Shown one piece after another: positions 17,220 through 25,375 of a stretch of DNA of 64,000 nucleotides; positions within the stretch are counted from its first letter, which is position 1; the number at the start of each line of letters is the position of its first letter. The stretch lies in assembly GCF_003752025.1 (NCBI RefSeq), contig NZ_RJKR01000006.1, positions 345,466-409,465 on the forward strand, read 5' to 3'. A program made the position numbers and the translations under genes. Below the pieces are notes generated by a model, which saw nothing but the letters and a program-made list of their open reading frames with translations, was not told the origin of the DNA and did not search any database. Origin of the DNA: Curtobacterium sp. PhB115 (GTDB lineage Bacteria; Actinomycetota; Actinomycetes; Actinomycetales; Microbacteriaceae).

Positions 17220-18796
17220 CGTTCGTCCTTCCGGGAGTCGTCGGGGGCACGGTGCGCACGAGCACCGGTGGTCGCCGCCATCGCGCGGTCGATGATCGGT
17301 CGCCAGCAGTGCATCGTCAGGTAGCTCCGCCACGGCGCCACCTGCTCCGACCATAGGGAGAGCTCGCGCGCCGTACCGGGCAGCCCGAGTTCCTGTGCAC
17401 CGTTGCGCACGGCGAGGTCGCTGTGGAGGAAGACGTCCGGGTGGTGTCGCACCCGGAGTGCCACGTAGTCCGCCGTCCAGGGGCCGATCCCCTTCACCGC
17501 CAACAGCCCGCCGCGGAGCTCGGCGAGGGACTGCGCGGCGTCCACCACGAGCGACCCGTCGGCGAGGGCCTCGGCCACCCGGACGATCGTGTCCACCCGG
17601 GCGGCCGGGCCGCGGAGCACCTCGCGCCCGCGTGCGGCGACGACGGCGGCGGACGGGAAGAGCAGGCCGTCCGGCAGGATCGCGGAGGGCACGGCAGCAC
17701 CGAGGGCCGTGACGAGCCGCGTCTGCGCCGTCCGGGCAGCGGCGACCGAGACCTGTTGGCCGATGAGGGTGCGGAACACGACCTCGTGGGCGTCGACCGC
17801 GCCGGGCAGGCGGAGCCCCGGGACCCGTTCGACGGCAGCGGTCAGTCCGGGGACGGCTGCGAGGACGGCGTCGACGGCGACCGGGTCGGCGTCGAGGTCG
17901 AAGAGCGCGCGCACCCGTGCCACGAGCGTCGGCAGGTCGGACAGGTCGGTGACGCGCACCCGCAGGTCGATCCCGGTGCCGCGCCCCGCGGCCGTGGACC
18001 GAGCCGCCCCGACGGCGGGGGCCGAGGCGCTGAACCAACCAGGGCCTCCAGGCAGGTCCACCAGCCGTCCGTAGGACGCGACCCGCCCCGAGCCGTCCGT
18101 TTCCGCCTGCTCCAGACCCGGCAGGGCGTGCAGCGCGTGCCAGTCGAGCAGGCCCTGCACGTCGAACGGCGGCCGCGCGGGCAGGTGCACGTGCAGCGCT
18201 CCGTCCGACGTCGGCTGCACCGTCCGCCGCGCACGCAGCGCCGACGGGGTGACGGCGAAGACCTCGCGCACGGTGTCGTTGAACTGCCGGACGCTCGCGA
18301 ACCCCGCCGCGAACGCGACGTCCGCGATCGGCAGGTCCGACGACGTCAGGAGCGTCCGTGCAGTCTGCGCCCGGTGTGCCCGGCTCAGCGCCTTCGGTCC
18401 GGCACCGAGCTCGGCGGTCATGATGCGGTTCAGCTGCCGTTCCGAGTACCCGACCCGTGCCGCGAGGCCGGGGACGCCGTCGCGTTCGACGACGCCGTCG
18501 AGGACGAGGCGCATGGCGCGGCCGGCGACGTCCTCGCGGAGGTCCCACTCCGGGCTACCGGGCGTCGCCTCGGGCAGGCAGCGCTTGCACGCGCGGAAGC
18601 CGGCGAGGTGCGCGGCCGCACTGGTGCGGTAGAAGGTGACGCCGCTCTCGCGCGGCGTGCGCGCGGGGCAGCTCGGTCGGCAGTAGATCCCCGTGGAGTG
18701 CACGGCGGTGACGAACTGGCCGTCGAAACGCGCGTCGCGCGAGGCGACGGCGCGGTGGCGCTCGGCGTGCAGCTGGTCGGTTCCCGGGGTGGACAC
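17216..18796 (-). CDS. alkA: Ada-type regulator fused to AlkA 3-methyladenine DNA glycosylase
   Basis: This 526-residue fusion has three parts. Residues 15-80 form an Ada zinc domain with Cys 39, 43, 70 and 73 (GIYCRPSC and ACKRC); the first is the expected methyl acceptor. Residues 90-185 carry an AraC-type helix-turn-helix (AFAAGFASVRQFNDTVREVF). From about 195 to 515 is AlkA, with a TATA-like N-domain and HhH-GPD glycosylase domain (GIGPWTADYVALR, catalytic Asp in FLHSDLAVR). It should sense alkylation damage, activate the operon and excise alkylated bases. GTG 18796 has CAGGCT 6 bases upstream. Confidence 0.93.
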   Translation of the reverse strand: MSTPGTDQLHAERHRAVASRDARFDGQFVTAVHSTGIYCRPSCPARTPRESGVTFYRTSAAAHLAGFRACKRCLPEATPGSPEWDLREDVAGRAMRLVLDGVVERDGVPGLAARVGYSERQLNRIMTAELGAGPKALSRAHRAQTARTLLTSSDLPIADVAFAAGFASVRQFNDTVREVFAVTPSALRARRTVQPTSDGALHVHLPARPPFDVQGLLDWHALHALPGLEQAETDGSGRVASYGRLVDLPGGPGWFSASAPAVGAARSTAAGRGTGIDLRVRVTDLSDLPTLVARVRALFDLDADPVAVDAVLAAVPGLTAAVERVPGLRLPGAVDAHEVVFRTLIGQQVSVAAARTAQTRLVTALGAAVPSAILPDGLLFPSAAVVAARGREVLRGPAARVDTIVRVAEALADGSLVVDAAQSLAELRGGLLAVKGIGPWTADYVALRVRHHPDVFLHSDLAVRNGAQELGLPGTARELSLWSEQVAPWRSYLTMHCWRPIIDRAMAATTGARAHRAPDDSRKDER

Positions 18797-18802
18797 GGGT
18801 CC

Positions 18803-18808
18803 AGCCTG
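18803..18808 (-). promoter_or_regulatory. leaderless -10 box of alkA
   Basis: On the minus strand CAGGCT lies 6 bases before GTG 18796, in the 89-base gap shared with the divergent MOSC gene. Confidence 0.5.
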
Positions 18809-18872
18809 ACACGCGGCACCGACAGCGACTGGCGGGAATCGGACGGGGCAGTGCACGGCCGGGAGGCGCGGC

Positions 18873-18878
18873 TAGCGT
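18873..18878 (+). promoter_or_regulatory. leaderless -10 box of the MOSC gene
   Basis: TAGCGT lies 7 bases before GTG 18886. Confidence 0.6.
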
Positions 18879-18885
18879 CGGGTGC

Positions 18886-19497
18886 GTGACCTCCGTGGAC
18901 GACGTGGCCGGTGCCCGTGCCCGGGTGGGCTCCGACGAGTTCGCCGACTCCGTCGACCTGCCGTTCCGGACCGACGTCGAGGTCGCGCTGCTGCTCGTGT
19001 CGCGCCGCCACCGCTACGAGGGCCGGCCGGCCGACGGTGCCCTGCCGGTCCGGTCGGAGGACCCGGACGAGCTGCGCGACCGGATCGAACTCCGCGCCGG
19101 TCTCGGGATCGTCGGCGACCGCTACTTCGCGTCGCGGGCACACGTGCACGCCTCGGTGACGGTCATCGGGCTGGAGTCGCTCGAGGCGGTCGGCGCGGAG
19201 CTCGGCGCCGAGGTCGACCCGGTCGCGACGCGGCGGAACGTCTTCCTGCGCGGTGCCGACGTCGAAGCACTCCGGGGCGAGCCGTTCTCCCTGCAGAGCC
19301 CCGGCAGCGGTGCCGTGCTGTTCCGCGGGTACCGGCCGGCGAACCCGTGCGCCTGGATGGACCACGAGGTGGCGCCCGGCGCGTTCCGGGCGATGCGCGG
19401 CCGGGGCGGGGTGCGGTGCGACCCGGAGTCCGACGGCGTGCTCGCCCTCGGACCCGCGGTGCTCCGGACGACCCGCCCCGTCGCGCTGGGGTCCTAG
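18886..19497 (+). CDS. MOSC-domain protein
   Basis: This 203-residue protein carries a MOSC fold (molybdenum cofactor sulfurase C-terminal type). GLGIVGDRYFASRAH near residue 72, ATRRNVFLRGADVEALRG near 114 and the conserved Cys in ANPCAWMD near 151 are the usual landmarks. MOSC proteins transfer sulfur or handle pyranopterin metal cofactors; the Cys is the predicted sulfur carrier. No molybdenum enzyme is nearby. It ends one base before the stop of the convergent DJ-1 gene. Confidence 0.85.
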   Translation: MTSVDDVAGARARVGSDEFADSVDLPFRTDVEVALLLVSRRHRYEGRPADGALPVRSEDPDELRDRIELRAGLGIVGDRYFASRAHVHASVTVIGLESLEAVGAELGAEVDPVATRRNVFLRGADVEALRGEPFSLQSPGSGAVLFRGYRPANPCAWMDHEVAPGAFRAMRGRGGVRCDPESDGVLALGPAVLRTTRPVALGS

Positions 19498-19498
19498 C

Positions 19499-20041
19499 TC
19501 ACGCGGTCAGCGCGCTCTCGATCGCGTCGACGAAGGCCGGCAGGTCGTCCGGCGTGCGCGAGGTGATGAAGCCGCCGTCGACCTGGACCTCCTGGTCGAC
19601 CCACTCGGCTCCCGCGTTCCGGATGTCCGTCTGCAGCGAGGCGAACGAGGTGATCGTCTTCCCCTGCAGCACACCGGCCTCGACCAGTGCCCACGGGCCG
19701 TGGCAGATCGCCGCGACGGGCTTGTCCGCCTCGACGAAAGCCGTCACGAGCGACACGGCCGAGGCGTCCTGCCGCAGGGTGTCCGCGTTGATCGTGCCGC
19801 CGGGGATCACGAGGGCGTCGAAGCCCTGGACGTTGACACCGGCGATGGTGGTGTCTGGTTCGACCGTCTTGCCGGGGTCCTTGTCGCCGACCAGGGTCTG
19901 GATGGCGTCGGAGTCCTGCGCCGCCACGGTCACCGTCGCCCCGCGCGCACGGAGCTGCTCGGTGGGGACGACGATCTCGTCCTGCTCCACGCCGTAGTTC
20001 GTCGCGATGACGAGGACCTTCTTGCCGTCGAGGGTTTCCAT
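19499..20041 (-). CDS. DJ-1/PfpI-family protein (type 1 glutamine amidotransferase-like)
   Basis: This 180-residue protein has the DJ-1/PfpI fold, with the nucleophile-elbow Cys in AAICHGPWAL near residue 105 and the acidic residue in NYGVEQDEIVVP near 16. FDALVIPGG near 75 and SLQTDIRNAGAEWVD near 130 also match PfpI/YhbO-type proteins, which act as chaperone-like deglycases or peptidases in stress. ATG 20041 follows AAGGAG. It is transcribed alone, convergent with the MOSC gene. Confidence 0.92.
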   Translation of the reverse strand: METLDGKKVLVIATNYGVEQDEIVVPTEQLRARGATVTVAAQDSDAIQTLVGDKDPGKTVEPDTTIAGVNVQGFDALVIPGGTINADTLRQDASAVSLVTAFVEADKPVAAICHGPWALVEAGVLQGKTITSFASLQTDIRNAGAEWVDQEVQVDGGFITSRTPDDLPAFVDAIESALTA

Positions 20042-20130
20042 GATCGCTCCTTCCGCGGCCCGGTGGTTCCGGCCGCGGCCCCCACGGTCGTCGGCGAGCG
20101 CTGGACGTGTCCGCAGCTCGGACCGATCGT

Positions 20131-20784
20131 TCAGCCGCGGATGCGGAAAGCGGACCCTTCGCGTTCCACGGTGATGCCGTCGTACCCCGTCACCCGGTAC
20201 AGCCCGGCGGTGACGTCGGACTCGTGGGGCCCGACGACGACGGTGGTCGCTCCCGAGGCGATCGCCGACTCGAGGCCCGCGGGGGCGTCCTCGAACGCCA
20301 CGCACTCACGGGGGTCGACGCCGAGCAGGGCGGCGCCCCGCAGGTACCCGTCGGGGTGGGGCTTGCCGTGCTCGACGTCCTCCGAGGGCACGAACGCCGT
20401 CGGCATCGACAGGCCCGCGGCCGCCATCCGGCCGACGGCCAGGTCGCGCGGCGCACTCGTCACGAGCGCGACCGGGACGCCGGCGTCGAGGAGCCGTTCG
20501 ACGAAGGCCGCGGCGCCGGGGATCTCGAAGATGCCCTCGGTGCTCGCGCTCTCCTCGGCGACGAGCGCGGCGGCGATGCGCAGCTGCTCGTCGGTGTCCA
20601 GGTCGGGCAGGAAGCGCTGGATCGTGCTGATCGCCTGGCGACCGTGCGAGAAGGCCAGGATCTCGTCCGGGTCGATGCCGCGGTCCTGACCGAAGCGGGT
20701 CCAGGTCGCCTCCACCACCGCCGTCGAGTCGACGAGCGTCCCGTCCATGTCGAAGAGGACCCCGGACGCCACGATGTCGATCAC
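20131..20784 (-). CDS. HAD-superfamily sugar/nucleotide phosphatase
   Basis: This 217-residue phosphatase of HAD subfamily IA has motif I VLFDMDGTLVDS near residue 9, motif II VTSAPRD near 110, the motif III Lys in EHGKPHPDGYL near 140 and motif IV AFEDAPAGLESA near 165. The family includes beta-phosphoglucomutase-like and sugar-phosphate phosphatases. GTG 20784 lies 10 bases after the stop of the reductase gene, making it the last gene of the folE operon, although TAGGGT 7 bases upstream could also give it its own leaderless transcript. Confidence 0.88.
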   Translation of the reverse strand: MIDIVASGVLFDMDGTLVDSTAVVEATWTRFGQDRGIDPDEILAFSHGRQAISTIQRFLPDLDTDEQLRIAAALVAEESASTEGIFEIPGAAAFVERLLDAGVPVALVTSAPRDLAVGRMAAAGLSMPTAFVPSEDVEHGKPHPDGYLRGAALLGVDPRECVAFEDAPAGLESAIASGATTVVVGPHESDVTAGLYRVTGYDGITVEREGSAFRIRG

Positions 20785-20791
20785 GCGCCCG

Positions 20792-20797
20792 ACCCTA
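20792..20797 (-). promoter_or_regulatory. possible internal leaderless -10 box, HAD gene
   Basis: On the minus strand TAGGGT lies 7 bases before GTG 20784. Its first three bases are the TAG stop codon of the preceding reductase gene. Confidence 0.4.
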
Positions 20798-21574
20798 ACC
20801 GATGCCCCCGCGACCGGGCCGCGAGCCCGACGCCCGGACGTACCGTGTCAGCAGCACGTCACCAGCACCGCGCAGCACGTGGGCGGGACGCATCCGCCGC
20901 AGCTCCGGCGACGAGCCCCGCGCGATCCGGGGTCCGGCGCCGCCCTCGAGCGTCGGGTCGATCGTCAGCGTCAGTTCGTCGACGAGGTCCGCGGCGATCA
21001 GGGCCCCGAGGAACGACGGGCCGCCCTCGCAGTGGATCCGGCCGAGTCCGCGGCCGACCAGGGCACCACGGACGCCGGCCACGTCGACCGAGTCGGGGTC
21101 GGCCCCGGTGCTGCACGGCACGACGTCGGCCACGGACGCCAGCGCGACCCCGGCATCCGACGCGGCCGCCGCCGCAGAGGTCAGCACGACGGGCCGCACG
21201 GGCGCCTCGGTGAACACCCGCGACGCCGGGTCGAGCGACACGGACCGCGACACGATCGCGAACACCGGGTGGTCGGGCATCCCGTGCGCGCGGCGCCAGG
21301 TGACGTCGGCGTCGTGCAGGACCATCGGCCCGTAGCCCTCGTCGCGGACCGTCCCCGCGGCGACGAGCACCACGTCGGCCACACGGCGGAGCAGGTCGAA
21401 GACCCGCAGGTCGTCCGGGCCGCCGAGCGACCCGGAGACGCCGGCCGCCGAGGCCGAGCCGTCGAGCGTCGCGACGAAGTTCACCCGCAGCCACGGTACC
21501 GCGGCGCCCGCGGTGTACAGGTCGAGCAGGTCGTCGTCGGAGAGCTCCGCGATCGACGGGGGCAGGACGTTCAC
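20795..21574 (-). CDS. RibD C-terminal-type (dihydrofolate-reductase-fold) reductase
   Basis: This 259-residue protein has the pyrimidine-reductase/DHFR-like fold. WLRVNFVATLDGSAS near residue 30 is the substrate loop. DVVLVAAGTVRDEGYGP near 70 and GLGRIHCEGGPSFLGALI near 180 are NADPH-binding landmarks of the RibD C-terminal domain. The deaminase half of RibD is absent, so it is unlikely to be the riboflavin enzyme itself; related stand-alone proteins reduce pterin- or flavin-pathway intermediates. GTG 21574 overlaps the folP2 stop by four bases. Confidence 0.85.
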   Translation of the reverse strand: MNVLPPSIAELSDDDLLDLYTAGAAVPWLRVNFVATLDGSASAAGVSGSLGGPDDLRVFDLLRRVADVVLVAAGTVRDEGYGPMVLHDADVTWRRAHGMPDHPVFAIVSRSVSLDPASRVFTEAPVRPVVLTSAAAAASDAGVALASVADVVPCSTGADPDSVDVAGVRGALVGRGLGRIHCEGGPSFLGALIAADLVDELTLTIDPTLEGGAGPRIARGSSPELRRMRPAHVLRGAGDVLLTRYVRASGSRPGRGGIG

Positions 21575-22509
21575 GTGTTGTGCCTCGCTTCCACCGGATC
21601 GCGCCACCCGAGCGTGGCCTCGACCATCCGCATCGCGTCGACGCTCTCGGCGACGTCGTGCATCCGGACGATCCGCGCGCCGAGCATCGCACTCACGGTC
21701 GCGACGGCCAGTGACCCGGACAACCGCTCGCCACGGAGACGGCCGAGCGACTCCCCCACGAAGTCCTTGTTCGACACCGCCGCGAGCACCGGGTAGCCGA
21801 GCGCCACCACCTCGGGCAGCCGCCGCGTGAGTTCGAGGGTCTGCACGGTGTTCTTGTTGAGGTCGTGCCCCGGGTCGACGACGATCCGCTCCTCGGGGAT
21901 CCCCGCGGCGAGCGCCCGGTCGACCCGCTCCCGCAGGAACCCGACCACCGACGCCGTGACGTCGTCGTAGTGCGGCGGCGCGGCGAGTGCCCGGCGCGGC
22001 TCGGCGAGCGAGTGCGTGATGACGATCGTCGCCTCGGAGTCGGCGACGACGGCCGCCATCCGGGGATCGGACAGGCCGGTGGTGTCGTTGACCACGCTCG
22101 CCCCGGCCGCGATCGCCGCTGCGGCCACCTCGGGCCGGAAGGTGTCGACGCTGATCGTGACGTCGGACTCGTGCGCGAGCTGCTGCACGACGGGGACCAC
22201 GCGGTCGACCTCGTCGGCGGCGGGGAGCTCCGGGCCGGGTGCGAACTTCACGCCGCCGATGTCGACCCAGTCGGCGCCCTGCTCGGCGGCACGGACCGCG
22301 GCGGCGACGGCACGGTCGAGCTCGAAGGTCGCGCCCCGGTCGTGGAAGGAGTCCGGCGTGCGGTTCACGATCGCCATGACGGCGATGCGGTGGTCGAAGT
22401 CGAAGGAGCGGCGGCCGATCGTGCGGACCGGGTGCCGCAGGTCCGGCACGACCCAGCCGGGTGCGGTCGATCCTGCCTGGAGGCCCGTGGCGGCCCCCTC
22501 GGTCGTCAC
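21571..22509 (-). CDS. folP2: FolP2-type dihydropteroate synthase homologue
   Basis: This 312-residue TIM barrel is related to dihydropteroate synthase but carries the FolP2 variant motifs. The usual NVTPDSF loop reads NRTPDSFHDRG, the pterin/phosphate loop GESTRPG reads GGVKFAPG, and later motifs are DPGHDLNKNT and SNKDFVGESL. Mycobacterial FolP2 shares these changes and is reported not to replace the authentic enzyme, so the reaction is uncertain. The start is GTG 22509, overlapping the folE stop by four bases. The position between folE and a RibD-like reductase implies a pterin substrate. Confidence 0.87.
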   Translation of the reverse strand: MTTEGAATGLQAGSTAPGWVVPDLRHPVRTIGRRSFDFDHRIAVMAIVNRTPDSFHDRGATFELDRAVAAAVRAAEQGADWVDIGGVKFAPGPELPAADEVDRVVPVVQQLAHESDVTISVDTFRPEVAAAAIAAGASVVNDTTGLSDPRMAAVVADSEATIVITHSLAEPRRALAAPPHYDDVTASVVGFLRERVDRALAAGIPEERIVVDPGHDLNKNTVQTLELTRRLPEVVALGYPVLAAVSNKDFVGESLGRLRGERLSGSLAVATVSAMLGARIVRMHDVAESVDAMRMVEATLGWRDPVEARHNT

Positions 22510-23111
22510 GCGTCCGCCTCGGGGTCGGGCACGCGCCCCGCGCCGATGAGCGCGATCGCCTCGGCCCGTCCGGCCGGCTCGGACAACGTCCCCGTCGCCG
22601 CCACCGTCACCGTCGTCGACCCGGTCTGCCGCTCACCACGGGTCGTCACGCACTGGTGCTGCGCGTCGAGGACCACGAGGACCCCGGCGGCTCCGAGACC
22701 CTCGGCGATCGTCGCTGCGACCTGCTCGCCGAGCCGCTCCTGCAGCTGCGGACGTGATGCCACGGCGTCGAGCACCCGGGACAGCGTGCCGAGTCCGATC
22801 AACCGGTCGCCGGGCGCGTAGGCCAGGTGCGCCACCCCGGTGAAGGGCAGCAGGTGGTGCTCGCAGACCGACCGGAACCGGACGTCGCGGACGATCACCA
22901 GCCGGCCGCGTTCACCGTCCTCGGCGTGCACCGTGCCGTCACGGGCGATCGCGACGGCGTCGGTGCCGATCCCCGCGAAGAACTCGGCGTAGGCGTCGGC
23001 GACCCGGGAGGGTGTCCGTTCGAGTTCGGGGCGGTCGGGATCCTCGCCGATGCCGAGCAGGAGTTCGCGCACCGCGGCCTCGACGCGGGCACGGTCCATG
23101 CGTGACGTCAC
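22506..23111 (-). CDS. folE: GTP cyclohydrolase I
   Basis: This roughly 201-residue enzyme converts GTP to 7,8-dihydroneopterin triphosphate. Zinc-ligand and active-site motifs are present: RFRSVCEHHLLPFTGVAHL near residue 80 and DAQHQCVTTRGERQTGS near 155. GEDPDRPELERTPSRVADAY near the N-terminus is also typical. I chose GTG 23111, which has TTGGAT 6 bases upstream; ATG 23099 is four codons further in and has no ribosome binding site. It heads a minus-strand operon with folP2, a reductase and a HAD phosphatase. Confidence 0.92.
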   Translation of the reverse strand: MTSRMDRARVEAAVRELLLGIGEDPDRPELERTPSRVADAYAEFFAGIGTDAVAIARDGTVHAEDGERGRLVIVRDVRFRSVCEHHLLPFTGVAHLAYAPGDRLIGLGTLSRVLDAVASRPQLQERLGEQVAATIAEGLGAAGVLVVLDAQHQCVTTRGERQTGSTTVTVAATGTLSEPAGRAEAIALIGAGRVPDPEADA

Positions 23112-23117
23112 CGGACC

Positions 23118-23123
23118 ATCCAA
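23118..23123 (-). promoter_or_regulatory. possible leaderless -10 box of folE
   Basis: On the minus strand TTGGAT lies 6 bases before GTG 23111; the second base departs from the usual A. Confidence 0.35.
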
Positions 23124-23247
23124 CACCAGCCGTGGCCGGACAACGCGAGCACCCGCACGGCGTGACGTACCCCGAGAGGCGAGCCGCGCGTCCCGGCCCT
23201 GCGCGCCCTGTGAGGATCCTGTGACACGCCGGAAACCCAGCATCCTT

Positions 23248-23253
23248 TAACCT
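23248..23253 (+). promoter_or_regulatory. leaderless -10 box of the purine permease
   Basis: TAACCT lies 6 bases before GTG 23260. The gap to folE shows no purine-riboswitch core. Confidence 0.55.
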
Positions 23254-23259
23254 TGATCG

Positions 23260-24732
23260 GTGAGCGCCCCGCAGACCGACACCACACCCCGGAACCGCTT
23301 CGCGACCGGCCTCGATCGATTCTTCTCCATCACGCAACGCGGGTCCACGATCCCGCGCGAGGTCCGAGGCGGCCTCGTCTCGTTCGTGACCATGGCGTAC
23401 ATCGTCATCCTCAACCCGCTGATCCTCGGCGGCTTCAGCGCCGACCAGGCCGCGAAGGACGTCAACGGCGGCTGGCTCGAGAACGCGCAGGTCGCAGCCG
23501 CCACCGGCCTCGTCGCCGGCCTGATGACCATCGCGATGGGCCTGATCGCGAACCTGCCGTTCGGCATCGCCGCGGGCCTCGGGATCAACTCGTTCCTGGC
23601 CGTCAGCGTCGTCCAGCAGGTGACGTGGGCCGAGGCGATGGGCCTCGTCGTCATCAACGGTGTGATCATCGTGATCCTCGCGTTGACCGGGATCCGGACG
23701 ATGATCTTCACCGCCGTCCCGGCGCAGCTCAAGGCCGCGATCACCGTCGGCATCGGTCTGTTCATCGCGTTCATCGGACTCGTCGACTCGGGCTTCGTGC
23801 GCTCCTCCGGGCTCGCGTCGCCGCCCCTGCAGCTCGGCGAGGACGGCTCCGTCGGCGCCCTGCCGACCATCGTCTTCCTGATCGGCCTCGTCATCATCGG
23901 CACGCTCATGGCCCGCAAGGTCAAGGGCGCGCTGCTCATCGGGATCGTCGCGACCACGATCATCGCGATCATCCTGCAGGCGATCTTCCAGGTGCCGACC
24001 TCGGTCGACTCGAAGACCGGCTGGAACCTCAACGCCCCTGGCCTGCCGAGTGCGCTCTTCGCGTTCCCCGACCTGTCGCTCGTCGGGCACGCCGACCTGT
24101 TCGGCGCCTTCAGCCGCATCGGGCCGTTGGCCGCGTCGATGCTCGTCTTCACCCTCGTGTTCACGAACTTCTTCGACGCGATGGGCACCATGACCGGTCT
24201 GGCGAAGGCCGCCGGGGTCGCGAAGCCGGACGGCACGTTCCCCCGCCTGAAGTCGGCGCTCGTCGTCGAGGGCGTCGGCGCGATCGCGGGTGGTGGCGCC
24301 TCGGTGTCGTCGAACACGGTGTTCATCGACTCCGCCGCCGGCATCGGTGAGGGCGCCCGGACCGGTATGGCCTCCGTCGTCACCGGCCTGCTGTTCCTGG
24401 CGTCGATGTTCCTCACCCCGCTCACGCAGGTCGTCCCGCTCGAGGTCGCCGCCGCCGGACTCGTCGTCGTCGGTGCGCTCATGGTGGCGCAGGTCGCGGA
24501 CATCTCGTGGACGGACTTCGGGTCGGCGCTGCCGGCGTTCCTGACGATCGTCGTCATGCCGCTGACGTACTCGATCGCGAACGGCATCGGCGCCGGCTTC
24601 ATCAGCTGGGTGCTCATCAAGCTGCTGTCCGGCCGTGGCCGTGAGGTCTCGTGGCTGCTCTACGTCGTCGCCGCGGGCTTCCTGCTGTACTTCGCGCGGG
24701 GGCCGCTGGAGACGATGCTCGGCGTCGGCTGA
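23260..24732 (+). CDS. NCS2-family (AzgA type) purine permease
   Basis: This 490-residue membrane protein has about 12-14 hydrophobic segments and the AzgA/NCS2 pattern: REVRGGLVSFVTMAYIVILNP near residue 35, GIAAGLGINSFLA near 105, VFTNFFDAMGTMTGLAKAAG near 300 and SSNTVFIDSAAGIGEGARTG near 350. It should import adenine, guanine or hypoxanthine with protons. GTG 23260 is leaderless. It is divergent from the folE operon; guanine uptake would feed GTP, but shared regulation is only a guess. Confidence 0.92.
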   Translation: MSAPQTDTTPRNRFATGLDRFFSITQRGSTIPREVRGGLVSFVTMAYIVILNPLILGGFSADQAAKDVNGGWLENAQVAAATGLVAGLMTIAMGLIANLPFGIAAGLGINSFLAVSVVQQVTWAEAMGLVVINGVIIVILALTGIRTMIFTAVPAQLKAAITVGIGLFIAFIGLVDSGFVRSSGLASPPLQLGEDGSVGALPTIVFLIGLVIIGTLMARKVKGALLIGIVATTIIAIILQAIFQVPTSVDSKTGWNLNAPGLPSALFAFPDLSLVGHADLFGAFSRIGPLAASMLVFTLVFTNFFDAMGTMTGLAKAAGVAKPDGTFPRLKSALVVEGVGAIAGGGASVSSNTVFIDSAAGIGEGARTGMASVVTGLLFLASMFLTPLTQVVPLEVAAAGLVVVGALMVAQVADISWTDFGSALPAFLTIVVMPLTYSIANGIGAGFISWVLIKLLSGRGREVSWLLYVVAAGFLLYFARGPLETMLGVG

Positions 24733-24765
24733 CGGTCCGCTGGCCGGGCGGGGGGCGTTCGGTTC

Positions 24766-24858
24766 GCAAGAGCGACAGTTCCTGCGGGGCCGCCCGAGGG
24801 CGGTCCGCGAAAGCGACAGTTGTCCGCGAATCATCCGCGGGGATCTGTCGCTTTCGCG
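24766..24858. repeat. repeated GCGACAG motif with hairpin, convergent gap
   Basis: GCAAGAGCGACAGTT (24766-24780) and GCGAAAGCGACAGTT (24807-24821) are direct repeats. CGCGAAAGCGACAG (24806-24819) also pairs perfectly with 24845-24858. This 14-bp stem lies between two convergent genes and may terminate both. Confidence 0.7.
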
Positions 24859-24864
24859 TTCGGG

Positions 24865-24881
24865 CCGGTCTGGAGGCTCGG
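24865..24881. repeat. dispersed 17-bp CTGGAGGC motif
   Basis: CCGGTCTGGAGGCTCGG differs at two positions from the copies at 28388 and 44295 (reverse strand). Confidence 0.55.
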
Positions 24882-24883
24882 TG

Positions 24884-25336
24884 TCAGCCCGGCAGGTCGC
24901 CCGGCGTCGCCTCGTGGTGGCGTCGACCGCCGGTGCGCCGGTCCTCCTTCATGCCCGCCTCGAACAGGTGGCGGCGTCCCTGCACGAGTTCGTCACGAGC
25001 AGTGCGCTCGAGTTCCTTCGCGAGGGCGTAGTACCCGTCGTCGTAGTCCTCGACGACCTGGAACGTCCACCGGCCGGCGATGACGTTGCGTCCGACGAGC
25101 TCCGTGTCGATGCGGTCGGCGAGTTCGGTGTGGCCGGCGTCCCGGAGTTGCTCGACGGCCTCGCCGAGGTTGAGGTCGGCGGTGCCCGTCAGCCGGTGGA
25201 AGCCGTAGAGCAGGCCACGGGCGTGCTCGATGACCTCGACCGCGGCGGACAGGGTGCCGAGCGCCTCGACGGTCGCGTCCGACACGCCCTCCGGTACCTG
25301 GTGCTGTGCGTCGGGGCCCTGGTCGTCGTTCGTCAT
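24884..25336 (-). CDS. conserved hypothetical protein
   Basis: This 150-residue acidic cytoplasmic protein has no recognised domain. The N-terminal 20 residues are Asp/Gln-rich and probably disordered. The middle (residues 25-100) is mainly helical with LLYGFHRLTGTADL, GHTELADRIDTELVGRNVI and WTFQVVEDYDDGYY, and the last 25 residues are basic and Gly/Arg-rich. The pattern recalls uncharacterised actinobacterial proteins seen beside transporters, but I cannot name a family. ATG 25336 has TAGACG 6 bases upstream and no ribosome binding site. Confidence 0.75.
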   Translation of the reverse strand: MTNDDQGPDAQHQVPEGVSDATVEALGTLSAAVEVIEHARGLLYGFHRLTGTADLNLGEAVEQLRDAGHTELADRIDTELVGRNVIAGRWTFQVVEDYDDGYYALAKELERTARDELVQGRRHLFEAGMKEDRRTGGRRHHEATPGDLPG

Positions 25337-25375
25337 GGGTCCCGTCTACACGACGGCACCGGAGATGCTCGGCAG

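Noticed and set aside
21571-22509. Canonical folP, the sulfonamide target
   Set aside because: The pterin/phosphate loop is changed in the FolP2 manner, so normal dihydropteroate synthase activity cannot be assumed.
23112-23259. Purine or preQ1-type riboswitch before the purine permease
   Set aside because: A -10 box 6 bases before the start codon leaves no leader RNA, and no riboswitch core is seen.
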